From contig LVLI01000190.1 of assembly GCA_001687465.1 (NCBI GenBank), positions 1 through 64,000 on the forward strand: a DNA stretch of 64,000 nucleotides, read 5' to 3'. Position numbers and translations under genes: made by a program. Source of the DNA: Halocafeteria seosinensis (lineage: Eukaryota > Sar > Bigyra > Bicosoecida). Under the pieces are notes generated by a model. That model made no database searches. It had not been told where the DNA came from and saw nothing but the letters and a program-made list of their open reading frames with translations. This document shows positions 21,808 to 32,384 of this stretch, one piece after another; position 1 is the first letter of the stretch, and each line of letters opens with the position of its first letter.

Positions 21808-24008
21808 TCACCGGCATAGCTCAAACAGAGTCTGGAGCATTCTGACAAAGCCAGTTCCAGCACAAGAGGGCGGTCGCTGACTAACTTCTTGAATATCGTC
21901 ACTTGCAGCTTTGGGGCTGGTTTCGGAAGAGGTAGTTTTGACTCCAAAGGCGTCATACCCTCCCTTATCCGTGTACCTCCCATGGATTAGAACGGCCACG
22001 AAGACTAGGAATAGCGATACCAGCGTTATGTAGCCGAACGATGCTGGATTGGACACAATGACTCCCATTAATGGCTCGAGTAAACCAAAGAGCATGTTTA
22101 GACTGCTCTGTACGCCATTGATAGTACCGCGGCTTTGCCTGGGGACCGCTACCTGCAAGAGTTGGTTGACGGGTAGATCAAAGCCCCAAAGACCCCAGCG
22201 AGAAATGGAGACTCCTAGCATTAGCATTATCGATGCCCAAATGGGTACTCCATGCAAGGACTTTAGTTTTTCTGGTAATCCCGTCTGCTCAACTTTTGTA
22301 TCGCTGATGAACAGTCCCCCATAGAATTCTGGATCCAGCGTATATGGCACTATGGCCGTGCATAGGCTTACAGAGAGAAGCATTAGCCAAACTGCCAGCA
22401 GGGCTGCCCGATCGAGCCCCACCTTTCTCTTGAGACTGCAGTGCAAATACAGACGAAAAACAGCCGGACACAAGTATGAAACTGTTTGATGTTAGCAAAG
22501 AAGGAGAGAATAATATCCACGTACTATCTGAACGAAATTGTAGCCAAGATTCCAAAGACTGCTCCAAGCCCTCGGAAAATTGCAATGACGTAAGGTGGCA
22601 CACCAGCCCAATTCAGTACAACAGTCATAATGGAACCGAACTGAAGAACGGATACAAATAGGAGTGCAAGAGCCAGCCCAGCAGGCATTATCTTCTGCTT
22701 GGAATACACCGCCCAGCCATTTTTGAGATCTTTAAAGGGAGCCAATGCGAGGAACAGTGCTTTTCTGCAGTAACTTCGGGCAAGCTCAGTGGTTTCTGTT
22801 TCATCCGCTACTTCCTCTTCCTCTGCTTCTCCGTCCATTTGATCAGCTTCCTGTTGCTCAGCCTCTACCGCTATTATATCCTTATGCACTCTCGCAAGTA
22901 ACACATATTCAAAGTAAAGGGAACCCAAGTTGGATACCGCAATAAACAGAGCTCCTGTGATGACAGAGTGAGCAAACTACTTTTTTCCTGTACCAATATC
23001 AGTGGTAGCGCGACCACGCACCTCCGACAGTCGACCATGTAAGAACTAGCGATACAATGATGGGTGCTCCAATTTTGCATATCAGATCTATCCGTCTCAT
23101 GACACTATTCAATTCTGCACGATGCAAACTGCAATAGAGGGGAGGTCAATAAACGTTACCATCCTCTTCCCCTACCTGACAGAGCATCATCATCTCTTCC
23201 AGCAACAATAACAGCCCAATCTTTCTCTACGGCCACGTTGCTTCCGATAGTGGCGACTCTGTGTGTGTGCGAAGTCACCCGCATTATAGAAATAGGGAAC
23301 ACATGAATTAACGTCGTCGGCACCACTTACTTTGCAGTACATGCGAATAGAATAACGAGCACGGCCATGAGGCCGAATGGCGCTGTGAGGGTTGTCGAGT
23401 TAGCCTCTTCATCGTTGCTTTTGTTGTTCTGTTGGCGATTGCCTTCGTTGATCCAATACAGTAGAATCGAGCACAGTGCACTCAACGCAATTCCCGAGTT
23501 CTGTCCTAACAACGATCTCCGTACCACCGCTAGTCGGTCGTGTTTCATGTTATCTACCCACTTGCCAACGAGTCCCCCAAAGATCACTGCCGCCAATGTT
23601 TCAAAGAATGTAAAGACGGCTGGTAACAGAACCGATCCAGGCCAAGTTGCAGCCAGGATAAGAGCAGCTCCAAACTCCCACATTCTCCATCCAAAGGCAC
23701 TCATAAAATCTGCACACACACACACACACACCATACATACGTTTACGTGTCTTCATTTCTGTATGTATGTCTTCACAATTCCACCATCACCTACGACTGC
23801 AATACATCTTCCGTCGCGCCGCTCGTCTTCGTGGGGCGTTCCCCATTTGTAATGGAGCTGGTCCATGGTCCTCTGCGTCCGTATGAGTGCCTCCATCATC
23901 GTCATTATGGTCATTTCCGTCGTCTCCTGCTGAGGCGGCTTCATCGTCACTGAGCACTAGTTCATCATCATACTCCTCTTTTCCCGGGATTGTTGTCCTC
24001 TCTGCCAT
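21808..24008 (-). CDS. Ferroportin-like iron exporter (SLC40 family)
   Basis: Exons from 24008-23795 through 23709-23331 and four shorter ones to the stop at 21808 splice in phase. The N-terminus is acidic and hydrophilic. The membrane part starts CSHFMSAFGWRMWEFGAALI, matching the YLSxWGDRMW opening of ferroportins. Other matches are the loop EKDWAVIVAG, NSVMRRIDLICKIGAPIIV, NLGSLYFEYVLLARV and, in the last exon, SRWGLWGFDLPVNQLLQVAV followed by RGTINGVQSSLN. About a dozen hydrophobic segments are visible. An acidic linker (EAEEEEVADE) sits in the central cytosolic loop, where the animal protein also has a long loop. The expected role is Fe(II) export from the cytosol at the plasma membrane or an internal membrane. 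A (TG)n tract directly precedes the second exon's acceptor. Confidence 0.88.
23711..23732. repeat. (CA)n microsatellite in ferroportin intron 1
   Basis: About ten CA units. On the coding strand this is a (TG)n run that ends in the splice acceptor GCAG. Length variation could influence splicing. Confidence 0.85.
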
Positions 24009-24085
24009 TTTTATTTTTATTATACATGTATGTACGTATTTCCTACCTAGCAAACAAACAAACAAACAAACAAACAATACATGTA
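24009..24085. promoter_or_regulatory. 77-bp divergent intergenic region with (AAAC)n
   Basis: It separates the start codons of the ferroportin gene (-) and the membrane-anchored unknown gene (+). It holds about six AAAC units (24052-24076) and a TA-rich TTATACATGTATGTA stretch. The 5' leaders of both transcripts must lie here, so it probably acts as a shared promoter. Confidence 0.5.
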
Positions 24086-25389
24086 ATGATTACGGCACTG
24101 ACAAGGAGGGACCTCGTTCGTTCCAGAGCCCTACAGAGACGAGGGCTCTCTCAGAGCCCGGTTGTCAGACAGTCACAGGCGCCACAAGAGGAGCCTAAGA
24201 AGGTTCAGGGGGAGCAGGAGGCTTCCTCCTCCTTTGCCACCCATCCTGGGGTCGTCATTGGAGGCCTGGCGTCCCTCTTGGGCCTGTATTTGTACCATAA
24301 CCGAGAGCGCAACTTGTCGAAAAAAGCCGTCGTGGAACGCCTGGAGGAGGAATGCCCCATTGCCCCCAGTGAAATACGGACGCTTCGGGAGAGTAATCGC
24401 ATTAGGTATGTCTTCTTTTTCTTTCTCCCTCACCGTCCTGGTTTGGGTTTCCTTCAAGGTCACGACGATGTGGTGCAGAGCACCGGAATTCCGAGACTTC
24501 GTCAAAGATTGCAAGGAATACTTCCCCGAAGGCACGGCTACTTTTATGCAATTCGCTTGGCTGGCACATAAACACCTGGGAGAGAACCCGCATCAGCAAG
24601 AACAGCACCAGTCTCGGAGGAGTCGGAATCAACCAATGACGGCGTTCGAAAAGAAAATCCGCAATCATGTATGTAACTTCGAGGGCAATGTGTTACAACC
24701 AAGCGTCACAAGTCATGAACGTTGTATTTTTGCAGCACGTTCTCGAACGCGTAGCTTTAACGATGCAACAACGATATGAAAGAGAGAAACAGAGGAACTC
24801 GCAGCGGACGTCATCAGATGAACAAGAAGTGGCAGAGTACCAACAAACAAACATAAACATTGATTTCGCGGGCGCTAATACCCAACCTTTGAGTGTTAAG
24901 GAGCTGTTGATATACTATGCTGTACTCGTAGATGAGGATGTTGATACATGCTTGAACATCATTACTGATATTGTCAAGGACAGTTGCGTTGAGCCGGCGT
25001 TTCAATACGATACTGTGGAGGATATCATACATGCTGAAGGGGGACAGAAGAACCAACCTCGAAAGAGTACAAAGGAAGATTATGCACGCAGGCCCAAGGA
25101 TATTGAATTGACTTACGATGAAATGGTGCAGACCATCAATGTACTGCGTAATTGCTGGCAAGTACCATTAAAAACGAGAACCATCGAAGTAAAAAGTTAC
25201 CCTCGCCCCATATCCCGCGAGCGGACCGCCGAGGAGCACCTGAAGCAAGCAATGGTGTTTGCAAAGGTGAAACAGGACGATGTAGAGAACAGAGGTGGAT
25301 TCACACGGGATGAAGTACATGATATTGTGTTCAGTAGTGCAGTATGTGCATGGGGTGAATGTGAGGCCATGAGGTCTAACCCCAGGTAG
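24086..25389 (+). CDS. Unknown membrane-anchored protein, possible mitochondrial
   Basis: Three exons keep phase: 24086-24405, 24479-24668 and 24736-25389 (387 residues). The N-terminus is basic with no acidic residues for ~35 positions (ITALTRRDLVRSRALQRRGL), resembling a mitochondrial presequence. It is followed by a single hydrophobic helix, VVIGGLASLLGLYLYH. The remainder is soluble and helical. It includes EFRDFVKDCKEYFPEGTATF, a run of Gln/Arg, and paired helix-turn stretches near the end (ELTYDEMVQTI and GGFTRDEVHDIVF) that loosely resemble degenerate EF-hands. I cannot assign a family. It may be an inner- or outer-membrane protein with a cytosolic or matrix domain. Confidence 0.7.
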
Positions 25390-25467
25390 AATCAATCAAT
25401 ACACAACTATGTGGTCTGTTACATTATGCATGTTCTTCCATCCTCCGCCAAGCTAATCGATGACCGA

Positions 25468-27009
25468 TTATCTCAAAAGCATCTGCGCAGATGTCATTGC
25501 CACTCCGGCGCAACTGCAACCAAGCGTCGTCGCTATCGTACCCGCATCTGCTTTGGCTTCGGGTATCAATTCACATAAAGCGACCCACATCATCGCACCT
25601 GCAGCAAATCCTAATCCAATCGGAAGAATTGGCAAAAAATACTCTACTAGTGCAAACGCTGGTACTGCCATAACAGGCTGAGGCAGCGAGGTGAAAATGC
25701 ACCACAATGCCGCATCAAGCAGCGGTACTTTATGTGGAACAAGAACTAGAGACGTCTGCAAGCAGTCAAGTAAGTACGACGGATCTTTTCCGATATCGGT
25801 TAGTTGAACACAAACTTCCTTTTACTTACCGCGAGACCTTCGGGTATATTATGTACGGCTAAAGTAGCCGCAATAAATAGCCCAAACGTGTCACCAGAGT
25901 CTCCACCAAAACTGACGCCAATAGCTACCTGATAGAACACGACATTAACCTCTCTTGACTAAAGGGTCGGTTTCTATATAACACAGTAGACTTACGCCTT
26001 CTGAAAATGAATGCACTGTCATAACAACCATAACGAGCAAAGCTTTCCGCGCATCGACGCCTGATAAGAAAAGTAGCCGCTGGTTTCCCAGGAGGGGTTG
26101 ATACTAGTACCTCCACTTACCTCTTGCGTCTCCAAATTTCAAGTCTTCATAATCGCCTAGGAAATACTTTGTAGCGATGATAAATATGAGGCCGAGGAGA
26201 GACCCTAATGCTACTCGAGCCATTGGATTCATACCCCATAAAACAGGTACATCCGCAAAAATGCCTTCAATACCGAGTCCGAGACTAGCAGAGAGCATCA
26301 TACCCGCAGCACATGCATTACACACACCAAGCCAATACTTTGGAATACTGGTAACAAACAGAAACGGCGCAACTCCCAATGCCGTCGCTACTGCGGTTAG
26401 CCACCCTGACCACCACACTTGTGCACTCTTGCCCCAAATTGCGGAAGTGGTCCAAGCCAGGTCCTCCTGGGCCGGAGAGAAATCATCATTCGCTCCATTA
26501 TCATTAGCTTCTCGTTCACTACTATCCGCGTTGCTTTTCGGTCTGACAAGTCGTGGCTCCACTCGGAGTGGAAGTATTTGCAGGAGATAAAAACTTAGCA
26601 ACGTGGTCACTATGACCGCCAAAAGAGCTACTGTGCTTTTCGCACTGATCCGTCCTGACTTTACTGGTTCCGAGTCTGTCCTATTGTTCTCTTCCCCTGC
26701 GTGCGTCTCTCCATTGTCACTGTTCGTCGTTTTTGGCTTCATGCCAGCTTGATTCACACGTAAATGGCTTCTGGAGCGTCTTCGTATCGATACTGTTTTC
26801 CCTCTATTGTAATACACGGACGCTCGAGACAGTTCTCCTGGAGACAGGGGAGAGTCTCCCTCGTCTCCTATCGTGCTGTTAGGAGGGGTGTTCACGGATG
26901 CACTATGACCGTTCGTATAGCGATCGAGACGCTTGCTCATCCCCTCTTGACCGTGTTTCCTTCGGTATTCATGCCTCTTTTTCAGCAGCCAGGCCGGGTC
27001 AGTCTCCAC
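25468..27009 (-). CDS. ZIP-family metal transporter
   Basis: The last exon (about 25756-25468), two middle exons (about 25980-25830 and the boundary near 26120) and a long first exon reaching at least 27009 splice into one ZIP (SLC39) protein. Signature helices are visible: [40 protein letters not shown] with the metal-binding HSxx[10 protein letters not shown] with the paired HNxPEG, and [20 protein letters not shown]. The [18 protein letters not shown] and [12 protein letters not shown] phrases point to the ZIP11/GufA branch. A hydrophilic N-terminal region with a TM helix ([18 protein letters not shown]) precedes the core. The first codon shown is GTG, so the true start is either further upstream or at the internal Met near 26940. 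Likely substrate: zinc or related divalent metals. Confidence 0.85.
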
Positions 27010-27398
27010 AACAACAGCACAGACAAGACAGGAGGGTGGAGGCGGTACTGTATAATGCTAGTGGCTTAGGTATAGCAACACCCAGGTTACCGTTGTTCAC
27101 AGTATATTACGCGGGAGACCTTGGAAATTCAGGTCTCAACTTCAAGGAATCCACAACACAAGGCAACTTAACTTGAGACAAGTTGATTGAGTATGGTGTA
27201 ACAATCGTATATTTGTCTTTCTTTTTTTTTTTCCCCGCCCGCTGAAGAATGAATGGTTTCTTCGGATAGAGGAAAACGTGATAGCTGTGCCCACTGTAGC
27301 GCCCGACTCGCTAGATACGGTAAGTGCGGGGATATCTAACGTATTTCTTAATCTCATTACTAGGTTTTCTGTGATACACAGGAAAGTACAAGGGTTTA

Positions 27399-28560
27399 CA
27401 TGGACTCCATAATGTCATCGCACTCGTTGACTAAGCGTTTCAAAGAATCGTAATCTAGTTCTATATTCTTGCTTTCAGCGGTGTCCTCATGAGGCTCTCT
27501 GGTATCCAAACGCAGGACAACGCGCGGATCATACATCCGTGCCATGGATTGGCTTGATAAGACCAACTGCGGGAATGCAAAGTAACAGCGAAGTAGGATA
27601 ATCATATCCAAACGATTTCATGCCTCGACTATTGCTTACTCGAGCACTCCAGTCAAAGTTCTCCAGAGTCCTCGTCCCACCTGCCCCTGATGAGCACAGG
27701 GAATGTGTGGCCGATTGCCTATTGGCATTTTTTAATTCTTCATATCGTGATTCAAACACATTAACGATCCCTGTCTTGACTTTATTATCAAACGTCTTTA
27801 TAGCCTCGTCATTGTCCGTAAGCTGCTCAAGCAACACATAGAAACCAATCATATGTTGCACTACTATTGACGAAGAACTCGGAGATTGCATGCACGGTGG
27901 TTCGTACCTCCTTGGTCGTTGAGTATCTTCCCACCATTGTACGCAAATATTCGACGGCTTGGCGAGCAAGTTTTGATAAATCCGCAGTCTCCACTCCAGT
28001 CCAGCCAGGAGCTGTTATGACAGAAGGGTCCCGATGCCACTCTAACCCATACTCGTCCACTGCCGCATGTAAAAACTGCACACAGAAAATCGGAAAAGAC
28101 TAATTTTCTTCCTAATGAAGTTGGCAATGCGATAGAACATCATGCATTGCAAACCTTGGGTATCGGATCCTTTGTCGTGGTTCTTCTCTGTTGTATACTG
28201 CTCGAAGCGCCCGCATCTTCCATTCCTAGACTGTTGAGCAATGTATTGAAGCGCTCTCTATCCATAATACTCCATAATTGAGGTAGTTTATCGGCATTCA
28301 TGAATTGAGTGCTCCCCATCAACTGGGAGAGACTGCCGCTTGATGTCATTTTTTCTCTCACACTCAGACAAGACAACACACCAGATATGAATCTGTCATA
28401 AATGTTCACCTTTTTCCTTGATGTGATGCTGTCATCCAAACAAACCTGTCGACAGCATGTATCATGATGTAATGGGGAGGACGCCGTTGTGAAGTTCGAC
28501 TGGAAGTCTTTCTGCGCTCAATAATAGCTCGTCCCGAAGGTTTGACAGCACTCTACATCG
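27399..28560 (-). CDS. Unknown multi-exon helical protein
   Basis: At least four coding exons can be traced: about 28437-28155, 28078-27930, 27855-27635 and 27570-27399, with splice-like boundaries in phase. The upstream exon is uncertain. A candidate frame near 28555-28447 reads SGRAIIERRKTSSRTSQRRP. Recognisable segments include SITSRKKVNIYDRFISGVLS, VDEYGLEWHRDPSVITAPGW, AVEYLRTMVGRYSTTKEVRT and YDSLKRLVNECDDIMESM at the C-terminus. The sequence looks helical and soluble, without a signal peptide or membrane segment. I considered tethering-complex subunits but see no decisive motif. Exon ends are approximate. Confidence 0.5.
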
Positions 28561-28636
28561 CTGAGACTTGTTTTACAACGAGAAAGAAGGTGCACTAACA
28601 CGTGAGTGTGCTTGTTGGTTGGAGAGGAGGGCAAAG

Positions 28637-30268
28637 ATGGGAGCTAACGCCAGTAAAGAAGGCTCTGTGACACCAAACTCTCCTCAGAATGCTATCAACG
28701 AGGTGGATACCCAGCAAAAACAGCAAATTCCGAAAGGATGTCCCATGCACGAAGAAAACGCTGGGAAGGAACAGGAGGGACCAACGCAACCAGGAGAAAT
28801 CCCCAAGGGATGCCCCATGCACTCTGAGAATCAGGTCAACAACGAGCAAGTTCCAGCGTCTCAATCAGGGCCCGTATACAATGTATACAGCCAAGAAATC
28901 AATCCTGACAACAAGATGCCCCAGAACCCGAACCAACAACTGGCTCCGGGGCAACAGGAGGCGCTGTCAACCCAACGACAGAAGAGCACGATTCCCAAGG
29001 GTGGGGAAAACGATACGTGGACGTACCCAAGTGAACAAATGTTTTATAATGCTTTGGTACGGAAAGGTAAAGCCGACGGCGTGCAAGAGCAGGATATGAA
29101 AGCTGTGATTACCATTCACAATAATATGAATGAGCGAACATGGGAAAAAGTGAAAGAATGGGAGAATTTGCACCAAAGGTGAGCACCTGTAGTTCTCTTA
29201 CGTCATTGCAGCTTCCGGCCACTGTACACGTGTTCTTATACAGCGAGCATGATGAGGGTGGTCCTCGTTTACGGCGATTTACGGGAAGGCCTTACGAGTT
29301 GTCTCCAAAGGCAAAACTGAAGAGCTATATAGGGTATGTAGCTAGAAATGACTTCGCCGCTGCCAATTGTTCATATTTCTCTGGATTTGCAGGTTTGGCT
29401 ATCCCTTTGATCGGCATGATTGGTATGTTAATCGAGGAGATAAAGAAGTCCGTTATGTGATCGACTACTATTATAACCCAAATGTAGGTGCATACACGGG
29501 TCAACATTGCAATTACGTCAAAGTGTTAACAGTCAGTATTGCTCTCCCGACAGACAAACGCTGCTGAGGATCCCTTGGCGCCAATATGGGTAGATGTGCG
29601 TCCGGCTCTGGAGACTCCTAGAGGTAAGAGTTTGAGAGGAATAGCTGGCTGAATCGCTTTTCTGGTATGCTTTCATTTTCTGCAGACGTTTTTGATAGAG
29701 CAAGGCTACTCCCTACACGGTTGAAGGACGCATGGCAGCGGGGCTTTTGGTACTCTGAAGGACTTGATCCTAATACAATGTCTACGGAGACACATACTGC
29801 TCTAACTATGTCGACTGGGGGTAGAAAAGGTATCAAGCAACGTGAAATAGACGAAAAGATGCAAAAATTCCACCAAGTCGAAGAGAAATGCCGTCCCTTG
29901 CTTGACAAGTTGGAGAACTCGAACTCAGATAACGAACGGCGGCAACGGATGGTTGCATTGAACTATTGTATGGGCCAAATTGTATGCCCTGAAGACGCAA
30001 AGCGTTTCAAAAAGGTATGCCCTCCATTTATGGTTTGATGAGTGTTTACTTGCTGACATGGTTTGAATTTTCCCGTGGGTTGCAGCTGGTACACGAGCAT
30101 GGAGAAGAGGGCACCGAGGGAGAAGCTGGTGGAGAAGAGGAGAAGGTGTACATGCAGATGACCGAGTGTGTGACCGAAGAGATGAAGAAGATTAATTTAC
30201 TGCACCAGTCAAAACAGAAGTCTGGCGGTAGTCACGGCGAGGGGAGTGACGAACTAGAGGCGCGATGA
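28637..30268 (+). CDS. HCCS: Holocytochrome c synthase (cytochrome c haem lyase)
   Basis: About six exons in phase. The N-terminal exon (28637-29178) carries two copies of the haem-binding CP motif as KGCPMH (near residues 33-37 and 57-61). It is followed by WTYPSEQMFYNALVRKGK and NNMNERTWEKVKEWENLH. Later exons give PRLRRFTGRPYELSPKAKL, then YPFDRHDWYVNRG, VRYVIDYYYN and IWVDVRPALETP. These are the core signatures of the family, which attaches haem to apocytochrome c in the mitochondrial intermembrane space. The His in DRHDW is the known haem ligand. The family usually ends soon after the DVRPAL segment, but here it continues ~170 residues with Cys-containing helices (VEEKCRPLLDKLE and LNYCMGQIVCPEDAKRF) and an acidic tail. 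This may be a fused accessory domain. Confidence 0.92.
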
Positions 30269-30330
30269 AAGAACCATGCGATTCACCCTGACACAGCACG
30301 TGTTTCCCGTCAACGATTGAGACTGGAGCA

Positions 30331-32349
30331 CTATGTACATTCTTGAGACGGCGCGGGCACAATCGTTTTAGCTTGTGCAGCGAACTCCTGCACATGATGC
30401 AACTGCGACTGCTTTCTTTGACTGTATCCAGAGATTGCGTCAGCACTAAGGCTGGGCAAGGATGCATAGGCTTGCATAGGACATAAATGAAGAAGTTGCA
30501 CCAGTAGTTTATCTGTTCCATGTATCACTTTATCCCCTATTGAGTTTGGGACTTGGTTGTGTAAACAAGAATGATACATCATTCCAATTTCATCCATAGC
30601 CTCGCAAAATTCGTTCTCCAGTTGCCCTGATTCGTTGACGTGGCTCCCAAGGGAAGCTATAATGTGCGTTGTCGTGGTCGATAGGCGAGGCGCCACCCCA
30701 AATGCGTCTACGCAGTTTCTGCACAAGCGCAGTGCAGTGGCAGTAGGTATGCGCACACCGCTGTCCACTATATACTCTTCCAAGGCGAGAGCTATGCTCT
30801 TCCATAGTTCTTGGTCGCATAGTCGGAAGCCGCTGTTCAGAATTCTAATAAGCCGGGAAAATAAGTTCCAAGGAATTTCTTGTTCGAAAACAGTCCTTGA
30901 TTGCTTCAATCCTCCTGAACAAATTGTGTTTCTTAATTCGTACAAAAGCCGCACCACATGCTGCTGCTTCATTGCAGACTCTTCATGTACGTACAACATT
31001 AATTCTAAAGCCTCTGTGGCTAACTCAATATCTTGGACGGTCCCCTTCTGATGATGGCCCTTTAACCGTATCCATACTGTATGACAAAGAGCACTACACA
31101 TAAAGTACAAAGCTCTCCCTTCTTCTGCAATTTTCTCCCCGGAAGTTTTGGTGGAAGGCAGCATCGCCCGGCAGGCTTCATGGTTATGAATGAGCCTTCC
31201 CGCAGCAGCAATACCATCGCTTACAACTCGCGGTGGGAGATGACCGAACTGTTCTCCCCATCGCTTTGCTACTTGTATGAATTGAACACGATGGAACATG
31301 CCAGTAATAGCTGACGCTTGTAATAAAAATAATCGTTGATCCTCAGGGAAGCTGGACGACATCCGATGAACAAAGTCGGCTTGGGCGTCCTGAAGGCAAG
31401 CAAATACCTGCACCGGTAAGTGCAAAGGAGTGATCAGACAATTTCCTGGATTCTTTGCCAACGTGGTTCCATTGCGACCATTGAGGCACTCTCGTAACTT
31501 CTTCGTACATGTTACATGATTTGCTTCGGTACATCGCCTAAACACCCTGGATAGTTCTTGCCGGAAGGTCAAGGAGAGGTCCTGGCAACCCATATCTTCA
31601 TACACCATTCGTGAACTCAACCAAGACAAGAACAAGAGGTCATGCACTTGTCTGTCTTCCCCTAAAACAACATCTTTTACCAAACTCATAGAGTTCCAAT
31701 CAAGCCGAAGCGGCCATGGGTACTTTGATCTACTTTGGCGGCGTTTGGCTGTACCAGTTCGCTGACGACGGTACGAGATGTCTTCGAGACTCAGGAGTGC
31801 CGACAAGAGCAGACTTCGGGTCAACTTGTGGGACTCGCCTTGCGGGCGTTCTTCTTTGAGGAAGACTAAGACATGAACGATATCCTTTAATTCCAAGGAA
31901 TCGAAATGATCCAGTAGGCCAGGAGCTAATTCCACGAGACTTTTCCATATAAATTCCATGGCGTCCACTTGTCGAGGCGTGACCGCTGATTTTGATTCCC
32001 GCGGCAATGCTTTGACACAGAGCGCCAGCAGTTCTCGGGCATCGTATTTGGCTTTTGAATAGAGTCTTCTGCTTAATAAAGCCACTAAATTCCGAGGCGC
32101 AGGAGCCAGGTTTGCAGAATTCCTTTGCACCAGAGTTTCCACATGCTTCTCCAGTGCGTCGTCAATTGTCTCCTGACAGACAGTGCAACTGCTGAATGGC
32201 CTCGAATGAGGCATAGGCATCGTCATCGTCCCAAAATACCGTGTATATATCTTGAAAGACAGGGTGGAATTCCTCTTCCCGAGTGATACTGTTTTAGACG
32301 CATATTTGGGTTGTATTGTCTTGATTCTGAACACCATACGTCGGATCAT
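30331..32349 (-). CDS. Unknown helical-repeat protein, probably mitochondrial
   Basis: A single uninterrupted exon of 672 residues, the longest intronless gene in the window besides parts of the RCC1 and XPB genes. The N-terminus is basic and lacks acidic residues for 40 positions (MIRRMVFRIKTIQPKYASKT), as in mitochondrial presequences. The rest is built of amphipathic helices in pairs (RRLYSKAKYDARELLALCVK and DSLELKDIVHVLVFLKEERP), resembling the organellar helical-repeat proteins (FAST-kinase-like, OPR or PPR-related) that handle organelle RNA. I cannot see a RAP domain or a canonical 35-residue repeat, so the class is only suggested. Its start codon is 35 bases from the divergent glycyl-tRNA synthetase start. 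Confidence 0.7.
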   Translation of the reverse strand: MIRRMVFRIKTIQPKYASKTVSLGKRNSTLSFKIYTRYFGTMTMPMPHSRPFSSCTVCQETIDDALEKHVETLVQRNSANLAPAPRNLVALLSRRLYSKAKYDARELLALCVKALPRESKSAVTPRQVDAMEFIWKSLVELAPGLLDHFDSLELKDIVHVLVFLKEERPQGESHKLTRSLLLSALLSLEDISYRRQRTGTAKRRQSRSKYPWPLRLDWNSMSLVKDVVLGEDRQVHDLLFLSWLSSRMVYEDMGCQDLSLTFRQELSRVFRRCTEANHVTCTKKLRECLNGRNGTTLAKNPGNCLITPLHLPVQVFACLQDAQADFVHRMSSSFPEDQRLFLLQASAITGMFHRVQFIQVAKRWGEQFGHLPPRVVSDGIAAAGRLIHNHEACRAMLPSTKTSGEKIAEEGRALYFMCSALCHTVWIRLKGHHQKGTVQDIELATEALELMLYVHEESAMKQQHVVRLLYELRNTICSGGLKQSRTVFEQEIPWNLFSRLIRILNSGFRLCDQELWKSIALALEEYIVDSGVRIPTATALRLCRNCVDAFGVAPRLSTTTTHIIASLGSHVNESGQLENEFCEAMDEIGMMYHSCLHNQVPNSIGDKVIHGTDKLLVQLLHLCPMQAYASLPSLSADAISGYSQRKQSQLHHVQEFAAQAKTIVPAPSQECT

Positions 32350-32384
32350 TGTATGCCATCTATCCTAATGAATCTTTACACCCA
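32350..32384. promoter_or_regulatory. 35-bp divergent start-to-start gap
   Basis: It separates the ATG of the helical-repeat gene (-) from the ATG of glycyl-tRNA synthetase (+, 32385). A shared bidirectional promoter, with overlapping 5' leaders, is required unless an upstream exon exists. Confidence 0.4.
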
